Shown here: positions 17,340 to 26,423 of the stretch, one piece after another | How positions within the stretch are numbered: position 1 is the first letter of the stretch | Layout: every line of letters begins with the position of its first letter | Source of the DNA: FEB-25 sp963822175 | GTDB taxonomy: Bacteria > Chloroflexota > Anaerolineae > Anaerolineales > UBA4823 | Direction of reading: 5' to 3' | DNA length: 64,000 bases | NCBI GenBank assembly: GCA_963822175.1 | Contig: CAWGGJ010000005.1 | Coordinates: forward strand, 360,502 to 424,501 | Position numbers and translations under genes: made by a program | The notes under the pieces: generated by a model | What the model saw: only the letters and a program-made list of their open reading frames with translations | Databases searched by the model: none | What the model was told of the DNA's origin: nothing

Positions 17340-18800
17340 ATGCCCATCCACTTTGGCACCGATGGCTGGCGGGCTGTCATCTCGGATACATTCACATTTC
17401 ACAATTTACGCCTGGTCGGGCAGGCAATCGCAGATGCTGTCGGGTCGGAACACTGGCTGAATGGCAAAACAACCCCCGCAGACATCGATCTCCACAAAAT
17501 GGTGGTCGGTTACGATACCCGTTTTCTTTCCGACCGTTATGCGGTGGATATGGCGCGTGTGCTGGCAGCCAATGGCTACAAGGTTCTCCTTTCTCAATCC
17601 GATGCTCCCACACCGGTTATTTCATTTGCTGTGCGCCAACAAGGGGCAATCGGCGGAGTGATGATCACTGCATCTCACAATGCACCTCGTTACAACGGGA
17701 TAAAACTGAAAGCTGCTTACGGCGGTTCTGCGCTCACCGAGCAGTGTCGTCGGGTGGAGGTGTACTTAAACGACAACGAGGAACGCGGCCGGGGTCCCAA
17801 CCAGATGGACTTTGACCAGGCAAGGCAGGCAGGATTGATCCAGCGGTTTAATCCCCTCCCAGACTATTACGATCATCTGCGCACGCTGATCAATTTTGAT
17901 CTCATTGCAGAGAATCCTCAACGCATTGTTGTTGATTCTATGTATGGTTCCGGCCGAGGAGTCATCAAAGGCGTTTTGCAAGGAACGGGATGTGAAGTAC
18001 AGGAGATCCGGGCTGAGCTGAACCCGGGTTTCGGTGGCGTTCACCCAGAGCCGATCAGCCGCTACCTGGGGGCACTCGCCAGTGCAATCAGCATGGGCAT
18101 GGGAGATCTTGGATTGGTAACCGATGGTGATGGAGATCGAATTGGTGCCATGGATGGGCGCGGCAACTTTGTTGATCCACATAAGATCATGGCTTTATCC
18201 TTGCAATACCTGGTGGAAAAACGTGGTTGGCGTGGGCCTGTGATCCGCACAGTATCCACCACCAGTATGATCGATCGATTGGCAGAACGTTATGGCCTCC
18301 CCCTGCATGAAACACCGGTAGGATTCAACCATATCGCCGATTATATGCTCAAAGGTAATGTTTTGATCGGTGGAGAAGAGTTGGGGGGAATCTCGTTTCA
18401 TGGACACATCCCTGAGGGTGATGGCATCCTGATGGGACTATTACTACTGGAGATAGTCGCCTCATCTGGCAAAACCTTATATGAGCTAGTGGAAAACCTG
18501 CTAGGAGATGTGGGCCCAGCTTTCTATCAAAGGACCGACTTGCGCCTGAGCCACCCCATTTCCAAGGAAGTGATGTGCCATACGCTGGTCGAAGAGGCAC
18601 CGACAGAGATTGGAGGAGAAACTGTATCCAGCATCTCCACGATCGATGGTGTCAAATATATGATTGCTGATGGATCCTGGTTGTTAATTCGCCCATCCGG
18701 CACTGAGCCTGTCTTAAGGGTTTATGCCGAAGGTCGTTCACCTCAAATGGTTCAGTCCTTGCTTGGATATGGTGAACAGGTTGCAATCAGGGCAGCATGA
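17340..18800 (+). CDS. Phosphoglucomutase/phosphomannomutase (alpha-D-phosphohexomutase)
   Basis: Interconverts hexose 1- and 6-phosphates for cell-surface polysaccharide and storage-sugar metabolism. The 486-residue protein has all four domain signatures: the start FGTDGWRAVI, the phosphoserine loop MITASHNAPRYNGIK (serine near residue 110), the Mg2+-binding DGDGDR (~261-266), the sugar-recognition GGEELGGISFHGH followed by EGDG, and the phosphate-binding RPSGTEP near the C-terminus. AGGAGG lies 8 nt before ATG 17340. Whether it prefers glucose or mannose cannot be decided from motifs. Confidence 0.9.
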   Translation: MPIHFGTDGWRAVISDTFTFHNLRLVGQAIADAVGSEHWLNGKTTPADIDLHKMVVGYDTRFLSDRYAVDMARVLAANGYKVLLSQSDAPTPVISFAVRQQGAIGGVMITASHNAPRYNGIKLKAAYGGSALTEQCRRVEVYLNDNEERGRGPNQMDFDQARQAGLIQRFNPLPDYYDHLRTLINFDLIAENPQRIVVDSMYGSGRGVIKGVLQGTGCEVQEIRAELNPGFGGVHPEPISRYLGALASAISMGMGDLGLVTDGDGDRIGAMDGRGNFVDPHKIMALSLQYLVEKRGWRGPVIRTVSTTSMIDRLAERYGLPLHETPVGFNHIADYMLKGNVLIGGEELGGISFHGHIPEGDGILMGLLLLEIVASSGKTLYELVENLLGDVGPAFYQRTDLRLSHPISKEVMCHTLVEEAPTEIGGETVSSISTIDGVKYMIADGSWLLIRPSGTEPVLRVYAEGRSPQMVQSLLGYGEQVAIRAA

Positions 18801-18814
18801 CCGGGCAAATAAAA

Positions 18815-18865
18815 TGAAGATTGGGAAATCACAGGCCCACTGAGCCTGGATGATCCCAATCTTCA
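18815..18865 (-). terminator. Terminator of the minus-strand MutL-like operon
   Basis: TGAAGATTGGGA (18815-18826) pairs perfectly with TCCCAATCTTCA (18854-18865), with an inner AGGC/GCCT stem. On the minus strand it is followed by TTTTATTT. It also lies just past the phosphohexomutase stop. Confidence 0.8.
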
Positions 18866-18885
18866 CTAGCTGGGGAATTCATCCG

Positions 18886-19479
18886 TCAGGATGCAGTCCG
18901 TAATCTACGCATTAAGAAGATAATCACCACCAAGACAAACGCAGCAGCCAGCAAGCCGGGAGTACCCAGTTCATCCGCAATTCCGGTCTCAGGCAGAGCG
19001 GTTGTGGTTGGGCTGGTTGTGGTTGGGCTCGATGTGGTTGGTTGGGGGGGTGTTGGTGATTCCGCCGCGGCTGCCTCGGTAAGCAAAGCATTACGAGTAG
19101 CCAGTGCTATATCAATGGTGGGCGACTTGGTGGGAGCCACAACAATCACCGGAGTATTCGTCGGCCTCTGAGTATTGGTAGGGATAGCGGTCGGTCTCAA
19201 GGTTGCGGTAGCTGGGAGTACAATGGGTGCAGAGGCGGTTTCACTGGCAGCGACAGCCATAGCCGTTGCCTGGGCAATGTTGGTTGCATTCGCACTCTGA
19301 TCAGCCCTTTGCCCGGGTAGATACCTGAACAATGCCAGGGCGGCAATACAAAGCAAGGCAAGCACCATAATTCCACCCAGAATCCCCGCAATGATCAAAA
19401 AGGTACGATTACCATTTTTTTCCGGGGGTGCCTCGTCTCCAAGTTCCTGTTCAACATCATTCATGTCTGTAAAGGCCAT
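18886..19479 (-). CDS. Membrane protein with LPETG-type C-terminal sorting signal
   Basis: A 197-residue protein, last in the eight-gene operon. An acidic N-terminus is followed by a membrane helix (FLIIAGILGGIMVLALLCIA), then an extended Ala/Thr/Pro linker (PTNTQRPTNTP; TTSSPTTTSPTTT). The C-terminus is a textbook tripartite sorting signal: LPETG, a hydrophobic stretch (LLAAAFVLVVIIFLM), and a basic tail RRLR. Sortase substrates normally carry a cleavable signal peptide rather than an internal anchor, so whether this is cut by a sortase or is a two-span protein is open. No sortase gene is in the window. Confidence 0.7.
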   Translation of the reverse strand: MAFTDMNDVEQELGDEAPPEKNGNRTFLIIAGILGGIMVLALLCIAALALFRYLPGQRADQSANATNIAQATAMAVAASETASAPIVLPATATLRPTAIPTNTQRPTNTPVIVVAPTKSPTIDIALATRNALLTEAAAAESPTPPQPTTSSPTTTSPTTTALPETGIADELGTPGLLAAAFVLVVIIFLMRRLRTAS

Positions 19480-19519
19480 AGTGCTTTCTCCTCACTCATC
19501 CATTATTGGTGATGGATCT

Positions 19520-20581
19520 TCACCCGATAATTTCTAAATTTGCCATGGGGACCATTATTGTGTCACCATTTATTAAACGAACTTCTGCTAGCTGGGCTCG
19601 TAAACCACTCGGCAGAACTGAAAGATCCTGCTGTAGGCTGGTCAATGTGCCGACCATGCATTTGTAAGGAGGGCTAACCACCCGCACGGTCTGGCCAATT
19701 GAGAAAGAAGCCGCTTCGGTAGGAACCTCGGGAAGGCTTCCCTCCGGTAATGTGATCACCACCTCGGGTCTCGAGTTCCCAATCCGATCCCATGATTCAG
19801 CATTCACGGCTGCCTCGCGCATCGCACTCGAGGTCAGGATCTTGAACGCATCCGGGTTCATGGGAAGTTTACCAAAACCTTCAATGAGTAAAATTGGATA
19901 GCTCATCCTTATAGCCACATCCACTAAAGATGAATCCATACTTGCAAGAATCATGCCACGTATAGGTAGCTCTTCTGCTGACCGCAAGACTTTCTCGCTT
20001 TCACAATAATTGCCTACAATCACTGAACCTCGTAAGCTAAGTTCCATCATTTCCGGAGCAACCACATCGTCTGCAGCCTGTGCCAGGATATTTATTAATC
20101 CAAAATTGGTCTTGCCATTCCCCCACACTCCCTGGATAAGCGAACCCACCGATTCAATGACCACACCACGATCGCCAATAATATCAGAGACGATTCCAGA
20201 ATAGCCTGCCTTGAGCTCGGAAAACTCCCCCTCCAGTTCAAGGAGTACCAGGCCACCACCTGCAACCACTACGGTTCCAGATTGTGGAGCGCGCACCACG
20301 CGACGCCCAATGCCAACGGGGCCAGCAATAACATCTCCCGCACCCACTTCATCACCAGCTCTACGTTGGATATAATGATCGGCTTCTTTTGATGGTAACC
20401 CCAAACCGAGCCCAATATCCAAAAACAAATGCTCGGGGCGTAGCACTGCCTCAGCAACCACGTCAGATGGTCTTACTTGCTGTCCTCTACGCGCAATGAT
20501 CCGCCCAGCAGCGGGCATCACTCTTTCTCGCTGGATCGCAGCAACAGGCATGATATGTGTGATCGGAGCTTGCATGCTCAT
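19520..20581 (-). CDS. Unknown protein with sandwich-hybrid and KOW-like domains
   Basis: A 353-residue soluble protein. Residues ~20-120 contain repeated GDxVxxGDVIA-type turns (RGQQVRPSDVVAEAV; GDEVGAGDVIAGPVGIGRR; VRAPQSGTVVVAGG) like a biotinyl/RnfC-type barrel-sandwich hybrid. A central domain has a hydrophobic strand pattern with GMILASMDSSLVDVAI and PILLIEGFGKLPM. The C-terminus (SIGQTVRVVSPPYKCMVGTL) resembles a KOW motif. It is translated just before the LPETG gene and 61 bp after the MutL-like gene. I cannot assign an activity. The domain types suggest a scaffold or carrier rather than an enzyme. Confidence 0.6.
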   Translation of the reverse strand: MSMQAPITHIMPVAAIQRERVMPAAGRIIARRGQQVRPSDVVAEAVLRPEHLFLDIGLGLGLPSKEADHYIQRRAGDEVGAGDVIAGPVGIGRRVVRAPQSGTVVVAGGGLVLLELEGEFSELKAGYSGIVSDIIGDRGVVIESVGSLIQGVWGNGKTNFGLINILAQAADDVVAPEMMELSLRGSVIVGNYCESEKVLRSAEELPIRGMILASMDSSLVDVAIRMSYPILLIEGFGKLPMNPDAFKILTSSAMREAAVNAESWDRIGNSRPEVVITLPEGSLPEVPTEAASFSIGQTVRVVSPPYKCMVGTLTSLQQDLSVLPSGLRAQLAEVRLINGDTIMVPMANLEIIG

Positions 20582-20642
20582 ATCTCCATCGTAGCCATAA
20601 CAAACGGCCAGGCAACATACAGGGGGTGCAAGTAGGATACCA

Positions 20643-22409
20643 TTAATGTTGCCCAGAACCGGCTGATGCTTGCCACTTATTCAACAAATCTCGTCTCCTT
20701 GAAGGCTCAGCTGGTAAGCGGAGTGGCCGACCACGTGCATCAATCACTACTCCCAAAGCTCCACCAATCACCTTGACCGTCCCACCTCTACCAAGACCTC
20801 CCATACCCACGTCGAAGCGATGAAGTGGAGTCAAATGAAGTGATCCTGCCTGGCCTACCGGCAATCGAATAGCCGCCAGGGAGCCATGCCTGACCTCCAG
20901 CTCAGACTCCTTCCCATCTTCAGTGGTCATGCGTACGCGCAGGATGGGTGTCCCTAGTGGGGCTTTCCCAACAGGCGAGATAATTGTACATAGATTAACA
21001 AAATTAGCTGCATCCAGTGATTGTATGGTCAGAAGCGGAGCAACGCTCGCCGCAGCACCCAGTGAGGCCGCTAGGTTATTACGATCTAAAGCAATTGTTG
21101 TCACCCCAGTGGGTTGAAGCCCATTCAATAACATCATTAGTGCGTGTTGATGGGTCGGCACCTTCGTTAGCACACTGCCTGATGCAATGATCGGCTCAAA
21201 CCAGGGTAAAAGCCCGGGTAGGGAGCGAAGAACATCGGGGGGATAGGCCTTACTGGCTTGTTTGACAGCCAGCAGCATTGCCTGGCAGGCAAGTGCCTGT
21301 TCAATTGCCAATTCGTCAACGCCAATGGGGATGCTGTTGGGATATAAGGCTTTATTATAAATATAATCACGCAGGTCTTTCTCGGATAGTTCAATCGGCA
21401 GCCACCGTAGAATATCCCCAATGGGACATTGATTGAGGATCTCCGGCAGGTTTTCCCCCAAACCAAGCCCTGGATGGATGCTCATTATCAAATCTCCGGA
21501 AAATGCTGATGCCACGGTGGTGGCCGAGGCGCCAATATCGATACCTAAAACTCCTTTACGGGTATGAGCGTATTCCTTGCTGATATAGCGGATAGTCCTC
21601 CCAAAAGCAGTAGCAGCAGGCATCAAATGGTTGCCGGTCCATAAATCAACATCCTGGATCCCCCGCATCTGGCGAGAACGCACCAATCTGAATACCTGCG
21701 CCAGGGCTGGTTGCGAAGGTGTCAGTTGTTCACTCTCATAGGATGGGCGTACATTCGGTGCAATGTGTAAATTTGCCAGAGTGCCAATTGAGTCTTGCAC
21801 CTCTTTTACCAGCGCAGAGTTACCAGCATAAAGCACCTCAGGGCGCTGCTCTTTGGGCATCAGATAACACGCCAAACCAACGGATTCGAGAAGGTTTATC
21901 ACGGACCCAGTCGCACCCCCTTCAATCCCTCCGGCGACAACGATCAGGTCTGGACGCACCTGTAGGATTGAGTCCAACCGTTCAACGGTGTTACGCCGAT
22001 CATTCAAGCTCATTGTCTCCACAACCCTGGCGTAGGTTGTGGATGCCAGATTCTTTGCACTTTCAGTGGAGATATCCTCCAGCAACCCGATGGCAACAAC
22101 CTTTAGTGGAGGTCCTACCGATACTGTGGCGACACAAGCGTCCACTCCAGTTCCATTGGGTAGGGAGGGTACCACGAGCTGACCATCAGGATTAAACAGC
22201 ATCCTGCCCGTGATGTTGTACAGTTGGTCAAGGGCTGCTTTCACGCCCACACTGACGTCCTTTATCGGTGCGATCGCTGTCGTTGGCGCACTGCCCTGAC
22301 CCAAAAAGCGATAGCGCCCTTCAACAACATCATACAGGATCACGCGCGTGGATACAGTTCCAATTTCTATTGCAAGGACCGAGTCGGCATCAATAAGTGA
22401 AGTTGGCAT
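20643..22409 (-). CDS. Glutamate mutase MutL-like ASKHA-fold protein
   Basis: A 588-residue protein of the MutL/GlmL family, actin-like ATPases first noted beside glutamate mutase. Two ASKHA halves are visible: N-terminal VLAIEIGTVSTRVILYDVVE and central GVLGIDIGASATTVASAFSG, the latter being the phosphate-1 loop. Other family blocks are DLIVVAGGIEGGATGSV and PIIASGSVLTKVP, with GVTTIALDRNNLAASLGAAA as the adenosine-side motif. No glutamate mutase (GlmS/GlmE) gene is present here. Instead it lies among membrane proteins (12 bp after the 240-residue one). The role is probably distinct from B12 mutase maintenance. Confidence 0.75.
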   Translation of the reverse strand: MPTSLIDADSVLAIEIGTVSTRVILYDVVEGRYRFLGQGSAPTTAIAPIKDVSVGVKAALDQLYNITGRMLFNPDGQLVVPSLPNGTGVDACVATVSVGPPLKVVAIGLLEDISTESAKNLASTTYARVVETMSLNDRRNTVERLDSILQVRPDLIVVAGGIEGGATGSVINLLESVGLACYLMPKEQRPEVLYAGNSALVKEVQDSIGTLANLHIAPNVRPSYESEQLTPSQPALAQVFRLVRSRQMRGIQDVDLWTGNHLMPAATAFGRTIRYISKEYAHTRKGVLGIDIGASATTVASAFSGDLIMSIHPGLGLGENLPEILNQCPIGDILRWLPIELSEKDLRDYIYNKALYPNSIPIGVDELAIEQALACQAMLLAVKQASKAYPPDVLRSLPGLLPWFEPIIASGSVLTKVPTHQHALMMLLNGLQPTGVTTIALDRNNLAASLGAAASVAPLLTIQSLDAANFVNLCTIISPVGKAPLGTPILRVRMTTEDGKESELEVRHGSLAAIRLPVGQAGSLHLTPLHRFDVGMGGLGRGGTVKVIGGALGVVIDARGRPLRLPAEPSRRRDLLNKWQASAGSGQH

Positions 22410-22421
22410 ATCGAATAATCA

Positions 22422-23144
22422 TTAAAAGAAACGGATGACAATGTCCCAAAGAAAACGAACACGATCGATCAATGCTGAAAGAGCAGCAACATATACCCCG
22501 GCAAATAAGACTCCCAGAGTGATAACAATGAAACCCTGCCCAGCTGTGGACAGGTACTCCAGGATAACGGAACGTTGAACAGGTTCGCCCTCCTCATGGC
22601 GTTTAATGCCAAACTGGAAGTAAATAAGCGTGGTCACGGTTCCCACCAGTACAACTACTCCATTGATAAACCAGCCAGCCAGGTTGCCAAATTCCTGCGG
22701 TGCAGTTTGACTGTTGAGTAAATTGATCGTTGCCTCAACCTGGGGGAATATCGTTCCGCGAACCGCACCAGCTACCACTGTGGCAGCACCGACCCCGGTG
22801 AGGAAAGCTAGCACCGGCGTACCTGAGCGCGCCAGGCGCGGTGAAACCTTGGTCATCATCCATATCCCCAGAATGACGGCAGGCAGTACACGGATTGCAT
22901 ACGTGGTTAAACCATCCAGATTGCCGGTGGTAAATACCTGGATAACAGGTACCAATACCTGGTACCAGATCACATTATAAAGGATCAAAACGGCTGCATA
23001 TCCTGAAGCAGCGCCGATAAAAATGGAAATCGCCAGTCGGAAAAGGAAATTGTCTCCAATAATGTAGCTGAGCACCAAGATCGTGAGCACGAAGCCAATG
23101 ATCGCACCAATTGGGTCAGCCATCTGGTAGATACGTTCCAACAT
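22422..23144 (-). CDS. Polytopic membrane protein of unknown function
   Basis: A 240-residue integral membrane protein with about six hydrophobic segments (PIGAIIGFVLTILVLSYIIG; LAISIFIGAASGYAAVLILY; VLPAVILGIWMM; AFLTGVGAATVVAGAV; WFINGVVVLVGTVTTLIYF; GFIVITLGVLFAGVYVAAL). Charged loops are short. It lies between the zinc-ribbon/acidic protein (8-bp gap) and the MutL-like gene (12-bp gap), so translation is coupled. I recognise no transporter signature. The operon context suggests a membrane platform for the ASKHA protein. Confidence 0.65.
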   Translation of the reverse strand: MLERIYQMADPIGAIIGFVLTILVLSYIIGDNFLFRLAISIFIGAASGYAAVLILYNVIWYQVLVPVIQVFTTGNLDGLTTYAIRVLPAVILGIWMMTKVSPRLARSGTPVLAFLTGVGAATVVAGAVRGTIFPQVEATINLLNSQTAPQEFGNLAGWFINGVVVLVGTVTTLIYFQFGIKRHEEGEPVQRSVILEYLSTAGQGFIVITLGVLFAGVYVAALSALIDRVRFLWDIVIRFF

Positions 23145-23152
23145 GGTCGCTC

Positions 23153-25032
23153 CTAATTCTCCTTCTTCTTATCACTCGCGGGCATCTTTACCACCACACC
23201 CGCGATCGTACCGATCAGAATAATTAATACAGAAACCGAGATACCGATGCTAAACGCGTCCCACACACCATTTTGTGGGACACTACCAACAGTACGGCCG
23301 TATGCCAACCCTCCAGGAAGACCAGCCACCAGCCCCTGAACCTGGGCTGGAGAGGCTTCGTAATAGGGGAGAATCAGTGGCTCTGCCTGAGAGCTGGCGA
23401 CGAATAACAGAGGTCTGCCTGCCATTTGCAGAGATGGACCCACCTGTTCGATCCAGGCCCGCGCAGTGTCTGCATCGTTGGTGATCACAATTACGGCATT
23501 GAAATCTGCTACACTCGAGACAGTATTCAATGGCGCATTTGCCCAAACATTATCTCCATTCAACGAATACGGTAGCATAGCCTTCGGTGATGTAGCCAGC
23601 CCAAGTAAACCCATCGTTCCACCAGGGATATAACCGAGGTTTGCGTAAGTCGAATTGGTTCCTGACACCTGTGTACTGTTTTGAATCATGCTTTCCGCTA
23701 ATGCGGAACCTGATGGATTCGTGGTAACCAGGGTCATGAAAGCACCCTTGATCATCAGCTGGTTGATCAATGTGGAGATAGCTTGATTCAACTCCCCTGA
23801 AAACCCAGCTTCATAGTCAAAAGCGATAAGTACAGGTGCTCCAGCTGGTAGCAATTGCACCTGTTGGGTGAAATCTACCACCCCAGGAAGATTACCAGGC
23901 TGGGGAGGTGGGATTTGCTGACTCCCTGTGATGATCATCCATGCAATGGGCACAAGCAAAGCAATGGCAATGACCAACCGGAATATATTTCGCGAAGTGA
24001 GGATTGGCTGTGAGGGCAATGCCTTTGGCTTTTGTTCGTCCGCTAGCAATGTCTCCATCATTTCCACACGGGCACGCTGCTCATCAGTAACCCGTAATTT
24101 TATTGAGTAAGTGGGCGGTTTGCGCGCCCGGATGGCAGTCGGATGTGCTGAGATCACTCCTCTTAAGCCAATTAAAGGTCCAGCGGTAACAACATCTGCA
24201 GCCGACACGTCCTCAACCGGTCCACTGGGTTCAGTTGTGTCTGCTGGGCGGAGAGCTTCCAACCAGCTAGGCAACTCTGCCGGAGAGAGGGGGGTCTCGG
24301 CCTCCTGAGAGGTCGATGGACCTTTCTCGGGAGATGCCTCACCAATCCAATCTGGAATCTCCACCTGGCCTTGAACTTCTGTCTCGCCAGTTTCAATGAC
24401 ACTGGCATCCATCGGTCCAGCCTCAATGGGGGGAATTCCACCCTCCAATTTATAGATGGAACTTGCCTCCAGGTTGGTTAACCATTCAGGTTTTTCCCCA
24501 CCCTCAACAGGAACGTGGGTTTCTGTTTCAGCGGGTTCTTCAATGGAAGGAATTGATTCGGCTACTTCAGCTTCAAGCGCCTCTTCTTCTATTGTCATAC
24601 CCTGCTGGATTTCTGGCTCAGGTTCACCCACACCAACTTCTGATAGCAAGCTGGCCAGCCAATCATCATCGATCTTGGGTTGATTCTCGCTGTCGGGGGT
24701 TGATGCCTGGCTCAGCAGGGAATCGATCTGTGCGGATACCTCGTCAGGTGTTGGTCCTTCTTGCTCAGCATCCGATTTCTCGAGGAATCCGGCTTCTGTT
24801 TCTTTTAACCAATCCGGGATGGCATCCTCAAAAGGCGATGTCGATTCGGGTTGCGCAGGTGGCCCTGTACTCTCATCAGCGGTGCTGGCTGGGGATAATA
24901 ATTGACCCAATTCATCGTGGTCATCTGCTGGGACCAAAAATCCAGATGTTTTAATGGCGCCTGGCAATACTGGCACTCATCGCGGTCAGGAGAATTGGGT
25001 TTACCGCACAATGGACAGATGGTATCGGTCAT
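23153..25032 (-). CDS. Zinc-ribbon, acidic-linker membrane protein (frameshift near 24955)
   Basis: The true N-terminus is at 25032: MTDTICPLCGKPN followed by DECQYCQAPLK, a four-cysteine zinc ribbon. That frame fails after about 24955, and the rest runs in the next frame (SGFLVPADDHDELGQLLSP to the stop at 23153). One indel near the AAAACATCTGGATTTTTGG stretch explains it. A long acidic linker (~320 residues) carries repeated tryptophan motifs (IPDWLKE, DDDWLASLL, KPEWLTNLE, IPDWIGEA, LPSWLEAL), probably short binding modules. After a helix (LVIAIALLVPIAWMII) comes an extracytoplasmic domain of about 200 residues (VQLLPAGAPVLIAFDYEAGF) and a C-terminal helix (VLIILIGTIAGVVV). Predicted: cytosolic ribbon and linker, external domain. 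Confidence 0.7.
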
Positions 25033-25035
25033 AAA

Positions 25036-25659
25036 CTATCCACCATACGGGCGATCCACGCCGATGAGTATGCGCAAACCTGTAGCTACTGTTCCCAGAG
25101 TCACACCCAGCAATAGGCCACGTGCCCCAGCAACCGCAGGCACCTGGGTTAACCAGCTCCGCAATGCACTGAGCGGAGCGACCTCACCAAGGAAGAAAAG
25201 TGGTACTGAGCCAAGCAGGACAACCAACACGGTGACGAGAAATAATACGGTATACCATTTTGGCCGGCGGGTTAGCAAACGTGCGGCCGCATACACCAAG
25301 ACAAAGGCCAACAGCGCCAATAAGCTGACCTCAACTGGCAACTGGAATGTATTGAAAATCCATAGCGTCCAAAAACCCGTTGGACCACTGAGGCTCGCAA
25401 TAATCATCGTTAAGAACAGGGATATCAATAAAACAACACTGTAAATACTTTTCGTTCCTTCCATGCCAGTTTTTTTCCAATGCACACTGGCAAGGTTAAA
25501 AATACCCAATAATAAGGCGAAAGCAGCCAAAATAACCGCCCATCCAATCAGGATAGATTGAATTCCTCCAAACACTCCCGGAAAAAAGTATCCCAATAAG
25601 ACGAGCAGACCGGAGATGACAGCAATAATTGCGTTGGTGGTTGGAAGGATTTTTTTCAC
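25036..25659 (-). CDS. Polytopic membrane protein of unknown function
   Basis: A 207-residue integral membrane protein with about six hydrophobic helices (AIIAVISGLLVLLGYFFPG; SILIGWAVILAAFALLLGIF; IYSVVLLISLFLTMIIASL; EVSLLALLAFVLVYAAARLL; VLFLVTVLVVLLGSVPLFFL; RGLLLGVTLGTVATGLRIL). The start overlaps the upstream gene by 4 bp (ATGA), and the stop is 3 bp before the zinc-ribbon start. This is strong evidence for one polycistronic mRNA. No family signature is recognised. Confidence 0.65.
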   Translation of the reverse strand: MKKILPTTNAIIAVISGLLVLLGYFFPGVFGGIQSILIGWAVILAAFALLLGIFNLASVHWKKTGMEGTKSIYSVVLLISLFLTMIIASLSGPTGFWTLWIFNTFQLPVEVSLLALLAFVLVYAAARLLTRRPKWYTVLFLVTVLVVLLGSVPLFFLGEVAPLSALRSWLTQVPAVAGARGLLLGVTLGTVATGLRILIGVDRPYGG

Positions 25660-26423
25660 GATACGATCCCTATCAGTTTCAGGATTGCTCCAACCACAAT
25701 AGCAACGATCAATACCCAGCGTAGAATGTCCTGTGTAGATAGGCTGGCTGAATGAGCTGTGTTGGCTCCAAGATATGCACCTGCAGCATATAGTTCCTCA
25801 CCGAGCAGTGGCTCATCAGCAGTTGCATAAAGAACTGACTGAGCAGAGATATTATCTGTACCAGCAATAGTTAATGATTGACTGCGTTCACCTGCTTCAG
25901 TCAATAAAGCAATTTCAGTCCCATAATGGCCAGTAAGGATGTTGGCAGTCACATGCTCATCGTGGATGGTCGGCATTGCACCAGCAGCATATGCCAAGGG
26001 GGTGAGGCCAGTCAGGCGTGCATTCGTGGGATCATAACGCGGTTCAGCTGCCAGGCTGCGGTAGGTGCTTTGCAGGGTATCCTGGCTGAGGACAGTGACC
26101 ACCCCGTCTCCGGAGGTGGTTACGGGAGGGCGGTCACTATTTGAAGCTGCCCGGGCACAGCGATCCAGGATGGTCAGCCCAATAAAAGCTGCCCCGCCCT
26201 GGAGGTCATTGATCGTCCCACGGCCTAATGAAACATGGAGCCGCTTGCCTGCTTCCACCGCAAGGTCAACCTCACGCCGAAAGCGGCGAAAAGCCTGAAT
26301 TTCACGCAAAACAATCTTTGGCCCACTACGCGCCGAAAAGGTGAAGAACAGGATCAAACCAAGACAAAGCAGGATGAAGAGAAAACCGATATAGTCTTTT
26401 ATCAAGCTAAGCACCTGTTCCAC
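25656..26423 (-). CDS. Membrane protein of unknown function (possibly DUF6754-like)
   Basis: A 255-residue protein with an N-terminal helix (IGFLFILLCLGLILFFTFSA), a soluble middle part and a C-terminal helix (ILRWVLIVAIVVGAILKLIG). The middle carries a conserved-looking core: GKRLHVSLGRGTINDLQGGAAFIGL, then TGLTPLAYAAGAMPTIHDEH and NILTGHYGTEIALLTEAGER. This resembles the DUF6754 proteins as I remember them, but I cannot confirm the family. The gene overlaps its upstream neighbour by 17 bp and its downstream neighbour by 4 bp. No catalytic motif is evident. Confidence 0.6.
   Translation of the reverse strand: MEQVLSLIKDYIGFLFILLCLGLILFFTFSARSGPKIVLREIQAFRRFRREVDLAVEAGKRLHVSLGRGTINDLQGGAAFIGLTILDRCARAASNSDRPPVTTSGDGVVTVLSQDTLQSTYRSLAAEPRYDPTNARLTGLTPLAYAAGAMPTIHDEHVTANILTGHYGTEIALLTEAGERSQSLTIAGTDNISAQSVLYATADEPLLGEELYAAGAYLGANTAHSASLSTQDILRWVLIVAIVVGAILKLIGIVS

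Noticed and set aside
20643..22409. Calling the ASKHA gene a DNA mismatch repair mutL
   Set aside because: The shared name is historical; the sequence is the GlmL/ASKHA type, with no GHKL ATPase motifs.
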